From Puccinia triticina (taxonomy: Eukaryota; Basidiomycota; Pucciniomycetes; Pucciniales; Pucciniaceae), in contig NC_070560.1 of the NCBI RefSeq assembly GCF_026914185.1, positions 1,648,001 to 1,712,000 on the forward strand: DNA of 64,000 nt, given 5' to 3'. A program made the translations under genes and the position numbers. Numbering within the stretch: position 1 is the first letter of the stretch; each line of letters opens with the position of its first letter. Below are positions 36,170-49,845 of the stretch, one piece after another. The notes beneath the pieces were generated by a model that did no database searches, was not told the origin of the DNA, and saw nothing but the letters and a program-made list of their open reading frames with translations.

Positions 36170-36740
36170 AAGCAAAAAACCACTACTCTGGATCCAGAGT
36201 AGCATTAGTGCTAGTGGAAAACCACTACTTTGAGTGGTAGTGAACCACCAGCACTGCTACTGTAAATTTGAGCAGTGTGGAGTGATTCCCTTTTTTTCAA
36301 ATCAGCTACAGTGTAGCATACCAGAAAAATTGGTGCTTTTTGGCGCTATGAGCACTTTTTAGCGCCAAAAGCATAGCAATGACGCTGCTTTTGTGCCAAA
36401 AGCATAGCCAGCAAGTGCACCTTTTGGTGGAAAATGTGGCAAATGATAAATAATCATCAATCCTCCATCAATCAATGATGTTGTGGATTGACATTTGAAT
36501 GGTGCTACAGTATTGCAGAAAAATTGCTAAAATAGTGTTTTTTGTCCTACTTTAGTGAGAAGCATACCGGAGTTTCACTACTTGCTGCTGAAAATAGCTT
36601 GCTATTTTGGTGCATTTCTTCGCCTAAAAAATTCAATGAAAAGCATAGTACCCAGCCTTCTACTAAAAGCATAGTGAGTTGGGCCAAAATTGCTATGCTT
36701 TTGCTATGCTTGCTGCTACATGTAGTCTAGCTCTTGTGGT
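36170..36740. repeat. Dispersed repeat rich in AGCATAG / CCACTACT
   Basis: AAAAGCATAG, AGTAGTGG and GGCGCTA motifs recur, with short inverted pairs (CTACTCTGGATCCAGAGTAG). A relative lies at 50340-50590. No gene. Confidence 0.5.
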
Positions 36741-37184
36741 GTTGCCCCTATGATACATTATGCAAAAAATATGATGTATTGTATTGGATAAAAAATGCAA
36801 TACAGATGCAATGTATAAGCAATACATGCCATGTATAATAAATACATGTATTGTATTTGTTCCAGCATTGCTGATACACTTAAATTTTTTAGCATCTGCT
36901 TTTATTTCATCAGAAAACTAGTTTGAAATTGGTGTGAAATTGTTGTGTATACAAGAAGGAAGTTTTGGGCAATTTCATAATCTTACCTTGTGAATATGAA
37001 AATATATTCAGTATCCAACCCAGTGATTTTAAATTGAAACTTGTTTTCTATCCAGAATCTTTATGGTGATTTTCATCATTTTTGCTGAATCCCTCAAAGT
37101 GTCACAGTTCTGAATTGAAGTCACTGCAAGGCCAGTGCCCTGAAATTTCCCCTGGTGTCATCGAAAGCTTCGCCAGCTATACCG

Positions 37185-37610
37185 CTCACTAAGAGCTTTG
37201 TAAAGCTCTTGATGACCGGTATAACCGGTTGTCCATAGCTTTGCAAGCTATCGATGACCGGTTCAAGAGCTTGCAAAGCTATGGACGACCAGTTATACCA
37301 GTCATCGAGAGCTTGCAAAGCTATGGACGACCAGTTATACCGGTCATCGAGAGCTTGCAAAGCTATGGATATACTGGTTCCATAGCTTTGCAAGCTATCA
37401 ACGGCTGGATATAACGGTCATCGATAGGTTTGCAAGCCATCGACGACTGGTTTCAACGGTAATCAATAGTTTTGCAAGCTATTGAGGACCGATTATAATG
37501 GTTGTCAATAGTTTTCACTCAACAATTGGTCATATCATCAATAGCTTTGCAAGCTATCGACGACCGGTTATAATAATCATGGACGGCTTTGCAAGCTATC
37601 AATGACCATC
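37185..37610. repeat. ~42-bp hairpin-containing tandem array
   Basis: Units GAGCTTGCAAAGCTATGGAC then GACCAGTTATACCGGTCATC repeat at 42 bp around 37265-37390 and more loosely on both sides. Two palindromes alternate: AGCTTTGCAAGCT-type and GATGACCGGT/ACCGGTCATC. Orientation of units changes within the array. Confidence 0.85.
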
Positions 37611-37639
37611 TACATATATAGGGCTTTTAATGGGTCATG

Positions 37640-37930
37640 AAGGAGTGTGTTGGGGTGCTTCCGTATGTAAATATTATAGCAACCACGGGTGCGTGCCAGA
37701 GCCGCGCGGGTTGCTATATGCAAAACATGAGTTGCCATCGCGGTGTTTTAGCAACCCGAGTTTACCTCCCCGGGTGGAGATGCTCTCAGGTTGGCGGTCG
37801 CTAACTTTAGCGACCACTAGCCTGAAATCAAACCTTTGGTTTGTTAACCTGATGCTAACCCGGCATCAATGCGAGTGACCAACCATGCAGGCTTGGTCGG
37901 GTTAACTCGCCTTTATAACCCGGCGATTTA
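37640..37930 (-). repeat. Second copy of the AGAGCATCTCC dispersed repeat, inverted
   Basis: TTTACCTCCCCGGGTGGAGA followed by TGCTCT is the reverse complement of the core at 14660-14960. Flanking GGTTGCTA and AACCCG pieces also correspond. Confidence 0.65.
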
Positions 37931-38419
37931 TAACCCGACCAATGGGAAGGGGAGCGAAGCGACCTAATAGAGACTCTAAGTTTGCGGTTCCGTTGTCATC
38001 TCGATTTAAATGTGTGCTGTTGTGTGCTCTCTGGACCCATCTTAACTCCTGATGATACGGCATCTGGCATTCGTCGTCGATAAAACTCAACACACCCTGG
38101 GACCTCGATTGCTTCGCTACCAAGTCCCTGAAGTATGTTGCAACCCAGCCAGGCCCTCTCCACATGTCTCATGTTTCGCTCGTAGGCACCTGGCGCCAGG
38201 GCTTCGGATTGCCCACCTCATGATCTCCTAAGTTCTGCCATCAGTTTAACCACTCATCTCTTTGAAACATCTTCGCCACCGAACCAAATCAGCCCACATT
38301 CCAAGGGGAAACCCATCACTCTTAACCATTCGGATTACAGCAATACACATTGTTCGTATACTTCCGTTGTAATTAGCTTAAAAATTGCATTTGCGTGGAT
38401 TCTTTGCCGGTCGTGGATC

Positions 38420-38839
38420 ATGTTGGTTAAGATCTGTTGGATCCTATGTTTTGTCCTCGCGGTTGTATCAGCTCTCCATCCTGAGGCTGCCAACGCTCCT
38501 GACCAACCCGACTGCCTGGTTAGTACTCTTCTTACTCTTTAGTTTTCATCTGGCCAGATTGGGTCATCAGTACTGGATTCTGACGGCTCTGATCCGCTCA
38601 TTCGTATTACAAACAGCACAATACAGCGAAAACAACCGAACCTGAAGCTCGAAAACAACACTTCAATCCGGGGATATCAAATGGGCCTGGCTTTAACTTT
38701 GCCTCGCGAAAAACCAACTTGGAAAAGCGTGAACTATTATCAGTCCAAATGCGGAAAAGAATTAGAAAGGATCTTGCTGCCTGGAGGTCCAAATTTTCTC
38801 ACCAGGATGAAGTTTTTGTCCGATGGGCGATTGATGTGA
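38420..38839 (+). CDS. Candidate small secreted protein
   Basis: ATG 38420 starts a clear signal peptide (MLVKICWILCFVLAVVSALH, then PEAANAPDQPDCL) ending at a donor at 38519 (GTTAGT). With the acceptor at 38557, exon 2 runs in phase (IGSSVLDSDGSDPLIRITNS) to a TGA at 38837-38839, giving about 127 residues. A different acceptor near 38600 would instead use another frame that reads FNPGISNGPGFNFASRKTNL and FSHQDEVFVRWAIDVNIPEV and ends near 38938. That frame also looks coding, so the C-terminal half is uncertain. Candidate effector by the leader and small size only; no domain known. Confidence 0.5.
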
Positions 38840-38939
38840 ATATACCTGAAGTTCGAAGCACGAGGGAAGTAAAGGTGCAATTGCCTCTCAGGCAAGTAGA
38901 TCAGAATGGTTGCCAAAGACGAAGAAGAGAAAGCTGACA

Positions 38940-39911
38940 TTCTCATCCCTTTCTCAGGATTGTCTTTGTGAAAACCAAGAAGCTCGTTCAATGAAGTTCC
39001 TTGATGAAGCAGTCAATCACAAAGCCCAGGTGAAGCCCCCTTGACTGGCAATACCCGGGAACGACATCTAACTACCGTTAAATCGCAGCAGGAGCTGAAT
39101 ATTTTGTTATCTCGAGAAACAATCCAGCTGTCTTGCGAATTGGAAAAAACCTCTTACCAAAACCAATCCGACTATTTTCTCTGCCTTTTCCTTTCCAATA
39201 GCCGCCTGCATTACTTCTTTGACTGTTTATTTCTTCACAAACCAGCCTTATCAGCTCATTCATTCTCATCATCTTATTTTACGTGTTTTTGCTCTACAAT
39301 AAACTATCTTTCATTTACATAGACTGCGTGTCTCAAAATTTGTGTTTTTGTGTATCTTTGGACTTGAAATGAAGTGACTCTTGAGTCCTCCTTCTTGGAA
39401 GCCCATTTGTGTCGCGCTGCATCTCCGTTTTTTTTTTTGGATTGTACTTATGTTGTACATGATTGAATATCACCCGGTTTGAGAATGTCCACTGGTTCTT
39501 ATGAGTCAAGTCCAATGCATGAATTCAGCAAACCTGACCAGTTGGCAGTGGCAGACCTGACCCAAGTAGAAACTCGCGCGCTTGCGGATTCATCCGGGCC
39601 ATACCGACCGAGACTGCGTCGTGGCGCTGGATTTTCTATGTGCAACAGTTCATCGCCCGAGTCGCTCAATGTCAGTTGCCGGGAGTTGAGGCTTATCAGC
39701 GTGTTCACCCTCACCCGAGCTTCCCGAGCCGTCCCGATTGGGCAAGTGTGCTGTGGGAGTCTGGATGATCGGTGAGCCGGGGCCGGTCTGCTGACTAAGC
39801 AGCCTCATCTCCCTGGGCTCTCTTGGACTACAAATAGCCCACTCGAGCCACGTTTGCCAGCAGCACCCACGTCACATTCCAAACGGAACATATTACGAAC
39901 TCACCAGCATC
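38940..39911. other. Intergenic region and promoter side of the aminotransferase gene
   Basis: No supported gene. Overlapping frames at 39479-39775 on both strands lack domains. CTACAAATAGCCCACTCGAG near 39830, about 80 bp before the ATG, may be the core promoter. Confidence 0.4.
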
Positions 39912-41869
<1,958 letters not shown>

Positions 41870-41989
41870 TTGCAAATACCCAAGTTTTTGTCTTCAAAAA
41901 ACCAAATGAATCAATGATTAAAATCTATCCAAGGCTGTATCCTTTTGCTGTATATCATGAAATCATGCATTGCAATGACTTAAAACGTC

Positions 41990-43900
41990 ATTCAGTCTAC
42001 TTAGGGCATGTTTGGATGCACCTGTTAGTTTTGATAAATGGTGAATTTATCATATGCAAATGGGGAATTTATCATATGCAATCCAAAATTTGGAATAGGA
42101 TGGGGTATGTCGGTCTTGACAATGTCAGAAAAGCCCTGGGTATAAAAAACCCCGGGGAAGGAAGAAAAGGTACCACCTGACTGACTACACAATTGAAGCG
42201 GGCAACTACTCTCACCCGGAGAGGTATAACACCAAGCCATAAAACTGGGGAACCCCTGGTGCCAAACTTGAAGACAAACATTTTTCTTCTGTCCACATTA
42301 CTGTAGCAGCTTGAAATACAGGGGAACCAGCTCAAATGCAGAAGTCTGTAGTGGCTGAAAAAAAAGAGCCCATCTGCCCGCAAGCTGTTCAGTCTTGGCT
42401 GTATCTATGGTCAGAAAAAAATTGAAACAAAGGAAAAGGTATCTCAAGGGTTGCACTGGAATCCTGGTATCATTTTAGGTCAATTTGGCCCTTCATCAGC
42501 CATTGCTCCCCCACCCATGTGTTGGCTTGGCACACACACACCTTGAGCTCAGGGTGTAAATGGGTTGGGCCAAGCTGGATCAAACTGGAGATGTATGTTT
42601 TTTTCCTGCTATTCTCCAACCCTTTTCTCTGATTCTTTGGACCTCCCCCAGAAGGCATCCTCATCAACCATCTGCCTACTGCCTGGCACAGTAGGAGTTC
42701 CACACAGTATTTGAGATGATGACTCAATTGAGTACAATTTAGAGGGGTGTAATTGTGAAATCTCATATATCTATTCTCACCCATTCACATTCACATAAAC
42801 TCTAATCAAATGATATTAAAAAGCTTTTGGTCCTCTTTTAATATTTTTTCTCTCTGACCTCAATACAAATTTTTCCCTCAACTGTGAGTCCATGAGGATA
42901 CAAATAAAAAACACAACAACAAAAACCCTAAAACCTTGACACCATTCCCTGCCTCCTCTCCACATTCTTCCCAAGCCCTGGGGCTTTGGGTTTTGTGAGA
43001 GGTTTGTCCCAAAATCTGTTACCTGGTTTCAGACCAGGGGGAGAGTGCATACCCACAACTTGTGGGTACCTGCAATCCGCTGGCCATCAGGGGGTACCCG
43101 CCAGCGGATGCGGGTGTCTGATAATCTGAAAAAATCTGCCAGGTACCCGGGTACTCATAGGGGGTACCCACCAATGTGAAGCCTTGCAAGTTGCAATGAC
43201 CAGTTGACCAGTCCAACAGGTCATCCAGAGCAACAATGGGTAGTTACATTGCCAATAACGGTAATGTAACAATTATTTAGCCATTATTGTTACCATTACT
43301 TGTAACAGCAGTGCGTTACAATATAGCTGCAATGTAAGAGAAAAATGATGATATTTGTTACATTACTGGCGCCTGCGGACCACCAGATAACGGCCTATTT
43401 TGGCCCGTTGTGTGTTATCCGGTGGATAAAACGCAGTAAAAACCTCAAAAAAAGAGCTTGTTACGTTCCACCCAAGGCCTGCAAAGACCCTGTGTTCAAG
43501 GTTTGTGGAAGGATGATTATTGCATGTTAGAATAGAAAATCAAGAAGGAAGAGAGGAAAGATGGAAAGAGAAAAAGACAATGAGAGCAAAGGTGAAAGAG
43601 AAAGAAACCTACCTGAGAACAGCAGGCACAATGTGGGGTGGTGTTCAAGGTTTTTGGAAGGATGATGAAATGAATCTTTCCACGCCTGCTGCCTCAGGTA
43701 GCCTACATACAACATGCAACATGAGTGTGAAATGTACAAGTATGATTGAAATGTTGGAAGCAGACAAAAGAAACAAAACCTGAGTATAAAACTTAACACA
43801 AATTACACTAGACATAGTCCCAAAACCCACCTAGATTACTTCCCCCTCAAACGCTTCCTGAAACATCTAACTCCTCCTATCTTAGATAATAGAATATTCT
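41990..43900. other. Gene-free, repeat-bearing stretch
   Basis: It includes a hAT-MITE-like motif (GGGCATGTTTGGATGCACC at about 42003), a GGTACC-rich block at 43050-43170, a TGTTACATT/AATGTAAC-rich patch at 43240-43360 and purine-rich DNA at 43540-43610. No gene was supported. Confidence 0.5.
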
Positions 43901-43905
43901 GACCC

Positions 43906-45270
43906 TGTTATGTCTCACATATCCCCTCCTCCAACTGGGAAGATTGCACCATAGCCCCAAGAAGATGGCATCATCCCTGCCCACTGTTACACCATCATGT
44001 TACTCCTTGGCCCACTGCTCTGACCACATGGCTGCTTCATCATATAGAAGTATAATTTTCTATGCTTACACTTCAGGTTATCCTTTTTTCCTCATGGATC
44101 CTCTTTCTTGTGTATATAAACTGGGTTTTTTTCCTCTTCATTTGTTCCCTATCAGATCCTGTCAAAGTAATTCAGATTACTGGTCAATTATCATTAGCCT
44201 TGCTTATGCCAATAAATCAGATTGAACAAGCTTGATATCTGTGTCCAAAATATTATATTATTAGAAAAGTAACCCTCAAGACATACCTTGTGAGAATACC
44301 AGCTTAAGGGAACAGCGCCTAACTCATAAATTGAGGAAGACGCTGGGAACTAAATTAGCTGCGGAATCTGGTAAGCAAAAGTGAGCCATTTCCACAGTCC
44401 AAATCAGCGCCGCAGGAGTTGTGAAACTGAAATCATCTTTTGATGTAAACAGGTCCAACGCACGCAAGCAGCAAGATTAGGCTCATGGAAAATCCCGGCC
44501 CACAATCCCTCATCACAAGAATCTCAGCAAGCACCAAAGGTAAGCGGCTGCAGAGACTCAAGATGAGGTGATCAGATAGATGCTAATGCTCTATTCTGAA
44601 ATTCTAGACAGAACTGTCAAAGACAAGCAGACCAAACATCCCAATAAAGCTCAAAGAGCAGGAAGCAATATTGGTAAGAGTTTTGAGTTCAAATAGTGCA
44701 AGAGGCAAAGGCAAAACAAGAAGCAAGCAGCTGATGCAACATGTCTATCTCTGTAGACTGCATTGTGTCGCTACTCTGCCGATTGGCTGACACTAAGTGA
44801 AAACCACTCAGGTCTAAAAGACCAGTCAAAGTAAGGCTTGAATGAAACTTCAGGAGAGATCAGAGAAGTGGCATGGGCTAATGATAAACATCATCCATGA
44901 CAGACCGTTGACAGCTGGCATAACCTTTTCTTACTATATCTTAATCCTTAATCTCGAGTAGAGAGCGGCTCTGTCCCTGCTCTTAGGTACATTCCCTTAC
45001 TCTTATTTTCTTATGTTCTCATTTTGTGTCACAAAACTATTCTACATAATCTTAGTAACATAGTCTGATCAAAATAAAATACTCTTAGTTCTTTGAAGTT
45101 TTTCATACCTTGAGAATCCTCTATAGCCACACCTTTCCAAATTCCATAAGAGTACACACTCTTATATCTTTTCTTGTTCCCAGATAGGCAGCCCATTAAA
45201 GTACCATTTCCTCTCCAGCTCTATTCATTCCCTCAGAGTTGTTCCACAGCGGGTTCCACCAACAAGTGGA
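43906..45270 (+). repeat. LTR of a gypsy-type retrotransposon, followed by primer-binding site
   Basis: Starts TGTTATGTC at 43906, a typical fungal gypsy LTR start. TATATAAACTGGG near 44115 is a good TATA box, followed by CCCTATCAGATCCTGTC. The right end has GTTGTTCCACAGCGGGTTCC and ACCAACAAG, then TGGATCTGAGGCGG as a likely primer-binding site. Several blocks match the minus-strand LTR at 1127-1560. The length (about 1.35 kb) is large. The internal region breaks off at the G-run 30 bp later. Confidence 0.6.
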
Positions 45271-45299
45271 TCTGAGGCGGAGGCGCTGGTGAGACTGTT

Positions 45300-45322
45300 G
45301 GGGGGGGGGGGGGGGGGGGGGG
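45300..45322. repeat. Homopolymer of 23 G
   Basis: An uninterrupted run of G sits right where the retrotransposon leader should continue. It marks a truncation point or an assembly junction. Confidence 0.9.
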
Positions 45323-46108
45323 CTACCCAGAAGAAGTGGAAGGTAAAAAGTTGGAGAGGAGTGGAGCCTGGGAGTGCAGCATGTGGATGTCCGGCAGGGA
45401 TGGTGGACTAGTTCAGAAAAGTTTTATAGTGCTGAATTGGGTGGGAAAAAAAGCTGGCAAGCATGGAGGGGAGGAGGGAAAAAGGGTTTTATGGTTTCTC
45501 TTCTTTTTCATCATCTTATGGACCACTCCTATTGATGATGGGACATCTTATCAATGACCAGATTTCCTATTCAATGACTGGCTATCCTATCCTTGACAGG
45601 TCATCCCAATGATGACAGGTTTATCAATGACTGGTCATCTTTATATGTATCAGTTATGTAATGTTTCTTTTTTTATTGGTGGGGGCAGGGGGTGAAGAGA
45701 TGTTGGCATGTACATATAAATATGTAAATGTGGTTTTGGTTAGGGCAGTTGGGAGGCTTGTCAAATTCTTCCTTACAGAGGCTTGGTAGTTGATGGTGAA
45801 TCTAGTGATGCATAGATCAGAGTTGCCTAAAAATTAGTTTGTTCAAAGAGTCCTAAAGAGGGCATGGCCCATGGGGGTGGAAAAGAGCTTACATACTCTG
45901 TAAATCTGCCTTACTGAGTGGGTTTACAGAGACTAGGGTGGATGCTCTAAGAGTTAATTTTTGTGTAAAATAATATTGCAGCAGTATAACTTGATATTAC
46001 AGTACACGTGAAATGCCCCCATACCAAGGTATCACTCATTTATCCCTTGTTACACCCTCATTCCTTTACACATAAACTATTGACTATGATACAATTACAT
46101 AATAATTT
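45323..46108. other. Intergenic, no gene recognised
   Basis: Contains short CAATGACC/GACTGGTCAT repeats at 45530-45640, related to the hairpin-array core. The frame at 45336-45557 has no domain. Confidence 0.45.
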
Positions 46109-46109
46109 G

Positions 46110-46215
46110 AAAAAAAAAACTCAAGAAACTGCTGCCAGTTGACATGCAATATTAAAAATGCGCCTTTGTAATATTGCATGTCAACTGACAGCAGTTTGTT
46201 GAGTTTTTTTCACAG
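46110..46215. mobile_element. ~105-bp fold-back MITE, copy 1
   Basis: Arms AAACTCAAGAAACTGCTGCC through AGTTGACATGCAATATTA pair almost perfectly with TAATATTGCATGTCAACTGA and CAGCAGTTTGTTGAGTTT, leaving a ~14-base loop. Confidence 0.88.
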
Positions 46216-46867
46216 TGTAAAACACATATGCAATCCAATTCAAAGTGAATGGAATCAATGTTAAAATTTTCAACTAGTGTTAAACTGCTACAGATCTAGT
46301 GTAATCATCAATGGATCTATAGTCCAATGATCAGTACTGATCATTTCAATGCTCTGATCATTTCAATGCTCTGATCATTTCAAATACTGATCCCTCAGAG
46401 GATCTGTCCTTCTCTGAGCGCCTCCAGTTCCCCCCAGGTCCTGAAGTGCCTCAATCCACCTCTTGCTCTTCTCCCCAGCATGTAAACACACACCCATGGA
46501 CTGTTTATCCCTCAGAATATTATTACAGCAAATTTTGACTCATACTATAGTTAAACAGTGCTTTCATTCTCAACCTTAATTCAATTTGGGTATAAAATCC
46601 AATTTTGATTACCTTTAGCTTTTTTTTAGGTAATACCACAAAACCAAGTTGATTTATTCCTTGGATGCATGTTATTTTAACAACTTGTGTTGATCTGGAT
46701 GACCCCTCATTGAGAAAGCCTCTCAGCTCATGTACTACTGATTGAGTGAAGCCTTTTACAGGTCTTACCACGTCACTCCTGGCCCAACCTTAGCATCTTA
46801 CACCATTATATTGCTAGTAACAACCCTCTGAGACATGTTTATTTACCTACAGGCTTCCAGTGCATCA

Positions 46868-46967
46868 CACTCTGAAAAAAACTCAAGAAACTGCTGCCAA
46901 TTGAAATGCAATATTACAGTGTCTTTGTAATATTGTATGTCAACTGGCAGCAGTTTCTTGCAGTGTC
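46868..46967. mobile_element. ~100-bp fold-back MITE, copy 2
   Basis: Same arms as copy 1 (AACTCAAGAAACTGCTGCCA and CAACTGGCAGCAGTTTCTTG) with a few differences. A third, eroded trace is at about 47040-47075. Confidence 0.85.
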
Positions 46968-47312
46968 ATGCACAGTGACTGTTCAGAAAAAGCTTATGTT
47001 TTTTTGGGTCAAGCTAGAACAGCAGTTCCACAACATTAACCTGCATGTCAACTGCTAGTAGTTGCTTGAATTATTCTTGCGTGTACTGTGCACTGGGCTT
47101 TGATGAGGTTCAGAGTTGAATACAACATGACTTAAATAATCCCAAGGGTCCCTGCCAGACAGTGAACTCTCCAATTAAAGTGGGACTTGGTGAGGTTAGG
47201 AGTCTACTTTCATCACCTGAAACTAATTGAAGAGTATATAAACCCAAACACAGGCCAATGTGGAAAGAAGTCGGAAACCAATTTGAGGAAACCAATTTGA
47301 GGTGGCAGTGTT

Positions 47313-49085
47313 TCATTCAGCTAGATAAGTGTTCAACCTCTGATTCAAACTTGCAATTGAGTAAACAAATATGTCACTAAAGAAACCACGAGTATTGAAA
47401 GGAACCTCGGGCATATCTTGAAATAACACGCTGCGCAAATTTTGGATGCCTGATTCAGTAATCACAGTTGAAATCCAGTTCCAATTTACAGTATATGATC
47501 TGATCCCCTGCCTTGAGTTTTGTCTCTTTTCTTCTTGCCCTACTAATGATGATTTGCCAAACTTGTGAAATCGAAAATTTCTGCTCTGAATTTCTGGTTC
47601 TGCTAACTCTATTGCTTTCTTGAGAAGAGGTAAAGTAGGGTCATCCACATTATCCGGATTGGTTGAATAATATTTTTGAAGTAAAGTCCCAATCATATCA
47701 ATGTGGAACAGAAGGAAAGCATAACTCCTTTTGTCAGTCGGCCGATTGTCCAAATTTATTAACTTCCTTCCAATTCGACTTTCCCAAAACTTAATCCAAT
47801 TATCTACATTTGAATTGAACTTGTCCAGAGCGGCTTTTTTTTCTTGTTGTCTTTTGTTTTTAGTTTGACTAGGATTATGATGCTCTTCTCTCTTTGGGTA
47901 AAAATATCCATCACTCTTCAGTACCATTGGATACAGCACATGCTTGTTCATTTTGCTGCGGATGAGCCTGTAATTATGAAGTTGATGATCCAAAATCTGC
48001 CCCTGGTCAGCTTGTTGAAATATTTCAATCAATGAAAGGATACTCGCAACTTTATCACAGTATGTTTCAGTGGAATTTTCATCCAGTTGAAAGACATCTC
48101 CATCAAATTTGAGTACTTCGCTGGGCTTTTTCCCTCGGTTCTGAGGAGGTGTAGTAGCCTTGTTAGAACTCAGATTTGGCACGGTTCTGGCATCAAAAAT
48201 TCTGGCGGATTTGGATGAAAGCTTCTGTTGTTGGTTGTGCATTGTATTCATTCCATTTTTCTCTCCCGCAGTGAATTCTTCAGCACCCGTCAGCGGATTA
48301 TCAGTTGCAACTGGGATGGGCAAACGTTTGATGCGAGCAAGATTTTGAAAATAACTGATTTTTACTTTTTTGGCTGGTTGAATTGAGCTAGAAGCTAGTG
48401 AGCCTTGGGGTTGGAAGTTGTTGGAACGCTTTGAAGAACTTCGGACTCCATTTTTCATTCCTGTTGAAACTTGATCGTTCATGTGTATTTCCGGCTGTAA
48501 TGGCCAATTCTGCGCAATTTCAGACCAAGAAAAGTTTGGATTAGTGATAAGGTGTCCTTGCCGTGCGTGCGGAGGCAGAGTTTGAAAATTTGCATCTCCT
48601 GCCCTGGCTTGTTGTAACAAGGAATAATCCACAGTCTCTCGACTAGGTTTTGAGCGTGATGAGCTTTGTGATGTCACGTTTGGCTCAACTTCATGAAGGC
48701 CCGTCTCAGGCCTCTGACGAAATGGCCCAGAGCTATCTTGTGCAACTGCATTTGGTGAGACTGGAAACAAATGAGGTTGATGATTTCTGGAACCAGCAGA
48801 GGTGCCTTCTCCAAAAGTTAAGGAAACTGATGGATTCCCCAGTCTCAGAGTGGTAGTTGGACCTGAAGTAGTGGCGGCCTCCGCTCTGCTGGAGTGATCA
48901 ACTTGAGGTGGTGCTAGGCTAAGACGAGAGCGAAGACTATTGTACATGCTCTCATGAGTATCGTTGCTCAGGCAAGGAAGAAGATCTAGAGTGACCGGCC
49001 ATGCGGGGGCCTCTGAAGCATTACAAGCGATCCACAGCGCCAGAGGGAAGAAGAGAATACGACCCCCGAGAATAGTAGGCATCAT
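47313..49085 (-). CDS. Predicted secreted protein, intronless, paralog A
   Basis: A single 590-codon exon from 49085. The N-terminus is a signal peptide (MMPTILGGRILFFPLALWIA, then CNASEA). Residues ~60-330 are Ser/Gln/Pro-rich and probably disordered. The C-terminal ~250 residues are folded and helical, with FNSNVDNWIKFWESRIGRKL, SYAFLLFHIDMIGTLLQKYY, DDPTLPLLKKAIELAEPEIQ and NWISTVITESGIQNLRSVLF, ending LNTYLAE. No known domain. A paralog lies 4.3 kb away on the same strand, with matching 3' flanks (GGGCTTTGATGAGGTT against GGGTTTTAATGAGGTT), pointing to a segmental tandem duplication. A secreted, lineage-specific family in a plant pathogen is a plausible effector class, but that is inference. 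Confidence 0.8.
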   Translation of the reverse strand: MMPTILGGRILFFPLALWIACNASEAPAWPVTLDLLPCLSNDTHESMYNSLRSRLSLAPPQVDHSSRAEAATTSGPTTTLRLGNPSVSLTFGEGTSAGSRNHQPHLFPVSPNAVAQDSSGPFRQRPETGLHEVEPNVTSQSSSRSKPSRETVDYSLLQQARAGDANFQTLPPHARQGHLITNPNFSWSEIAQNWPLQPEIHMNDQVSTGMKNGVRSSSKRSNNFQPQGSLASSSIQPAKKVKISYFQNLARIKRLPIPVATDNPLTGAEEFTAGEKNGMNTMHNQQQKLSSKSARIFDARTVPNLSSNKATTPPQNRGKKPSEVLKFDGDVFQLDENSTETYCDKVASILSLIEIFQQADQGQILDHQLHNYRLIRSKMNKHVLYPMVLKSDGYFYPKREEHHNPSQTKNKRQQEKKAALDKFNSNVDNWIKFWESRIGRKLINLDNRPTDKRSYAFLLFHIDMIGTLLQKYYSTNPDNVDDPTLPLLKKAIELAEPEIQSRNFRFHKFGKSSLVGQEEKRQNSRQGIRSYTVNWNWISTVITESGIQNLRSVLFQDMPEVPFNTRGFFSDIFVYSIASLNQRLNTYLAE

Positions 49086-49845
49086 TTGTAGATTAAATGC
49101 GTAAGACGGTCAAGAGAGTAAAGGATTTTCCAGATATTGATTGGAAGGGATTAAATTGGGGTACGACTGAAGCTTTTTGAACTGAAAGAGACGAACTCGT
49201 TTCCAACACATGGAGGAAAGGCAGTAAAACAAACTGACAGTAGATCTTCCGTCGTCGAAACTAGTATCCAATCTTGTGTTTCCCCAGCCATATGATCAAA
49301 AGCAAAGCCATCTCAAAATCTGGCTGATGAATTTACAAACTGCTGACTGCGATTCGTGCCATGGAGGTCTTCTTGATTGCCTGAAACCTACTGAACCTAC
49401 AAACAGCACATTCAAAAACACGTCACAACTGCGCGACTGGTTACACCTAGATTAACAAAACCACTCAAGCGGAAGGTCCAGCAAGTGTGTAACAGCTACG
49501 CTACAAAAATTGTACCATTATGTAAGAGGCCACTGAGCGGTCCACTTCACTGGTCTGGAGGCTGGGACTAGGCTGGGTCTGAAGACAGATTCTAGAACCA
49601 AAGGTGGGTCTGATTTCACTAGCTAGCTCAGGAGAGATGGCATACCAATTTCTGTCAGTGTATACAAGATGAGAAGAGAGAAAAGAAGAGAGAGGATGAA
49701 AGAAACATGAGCAGACTTACCTAGCTCAGGAGAGATGGCATACCAATCTCTGCTGAGCTAGGAGGGGCGGGGGAACGGCTGGACTAAGTGCAGGTCTGTC
49801 TTCCAAAGGCTTCTACAGCTGCACCCAAGGGGGGAGAGTCTTATT
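49086..49845. other. Upstream region of paralog A, no gene
   Basis: A direct repeat AGCTCAGGAGAGATGGCATA (then CCAATTTCTG or CCAATCTCTG) occurs at about 49625 and 49724. Nothing else is clear. Confidence 0.5.
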
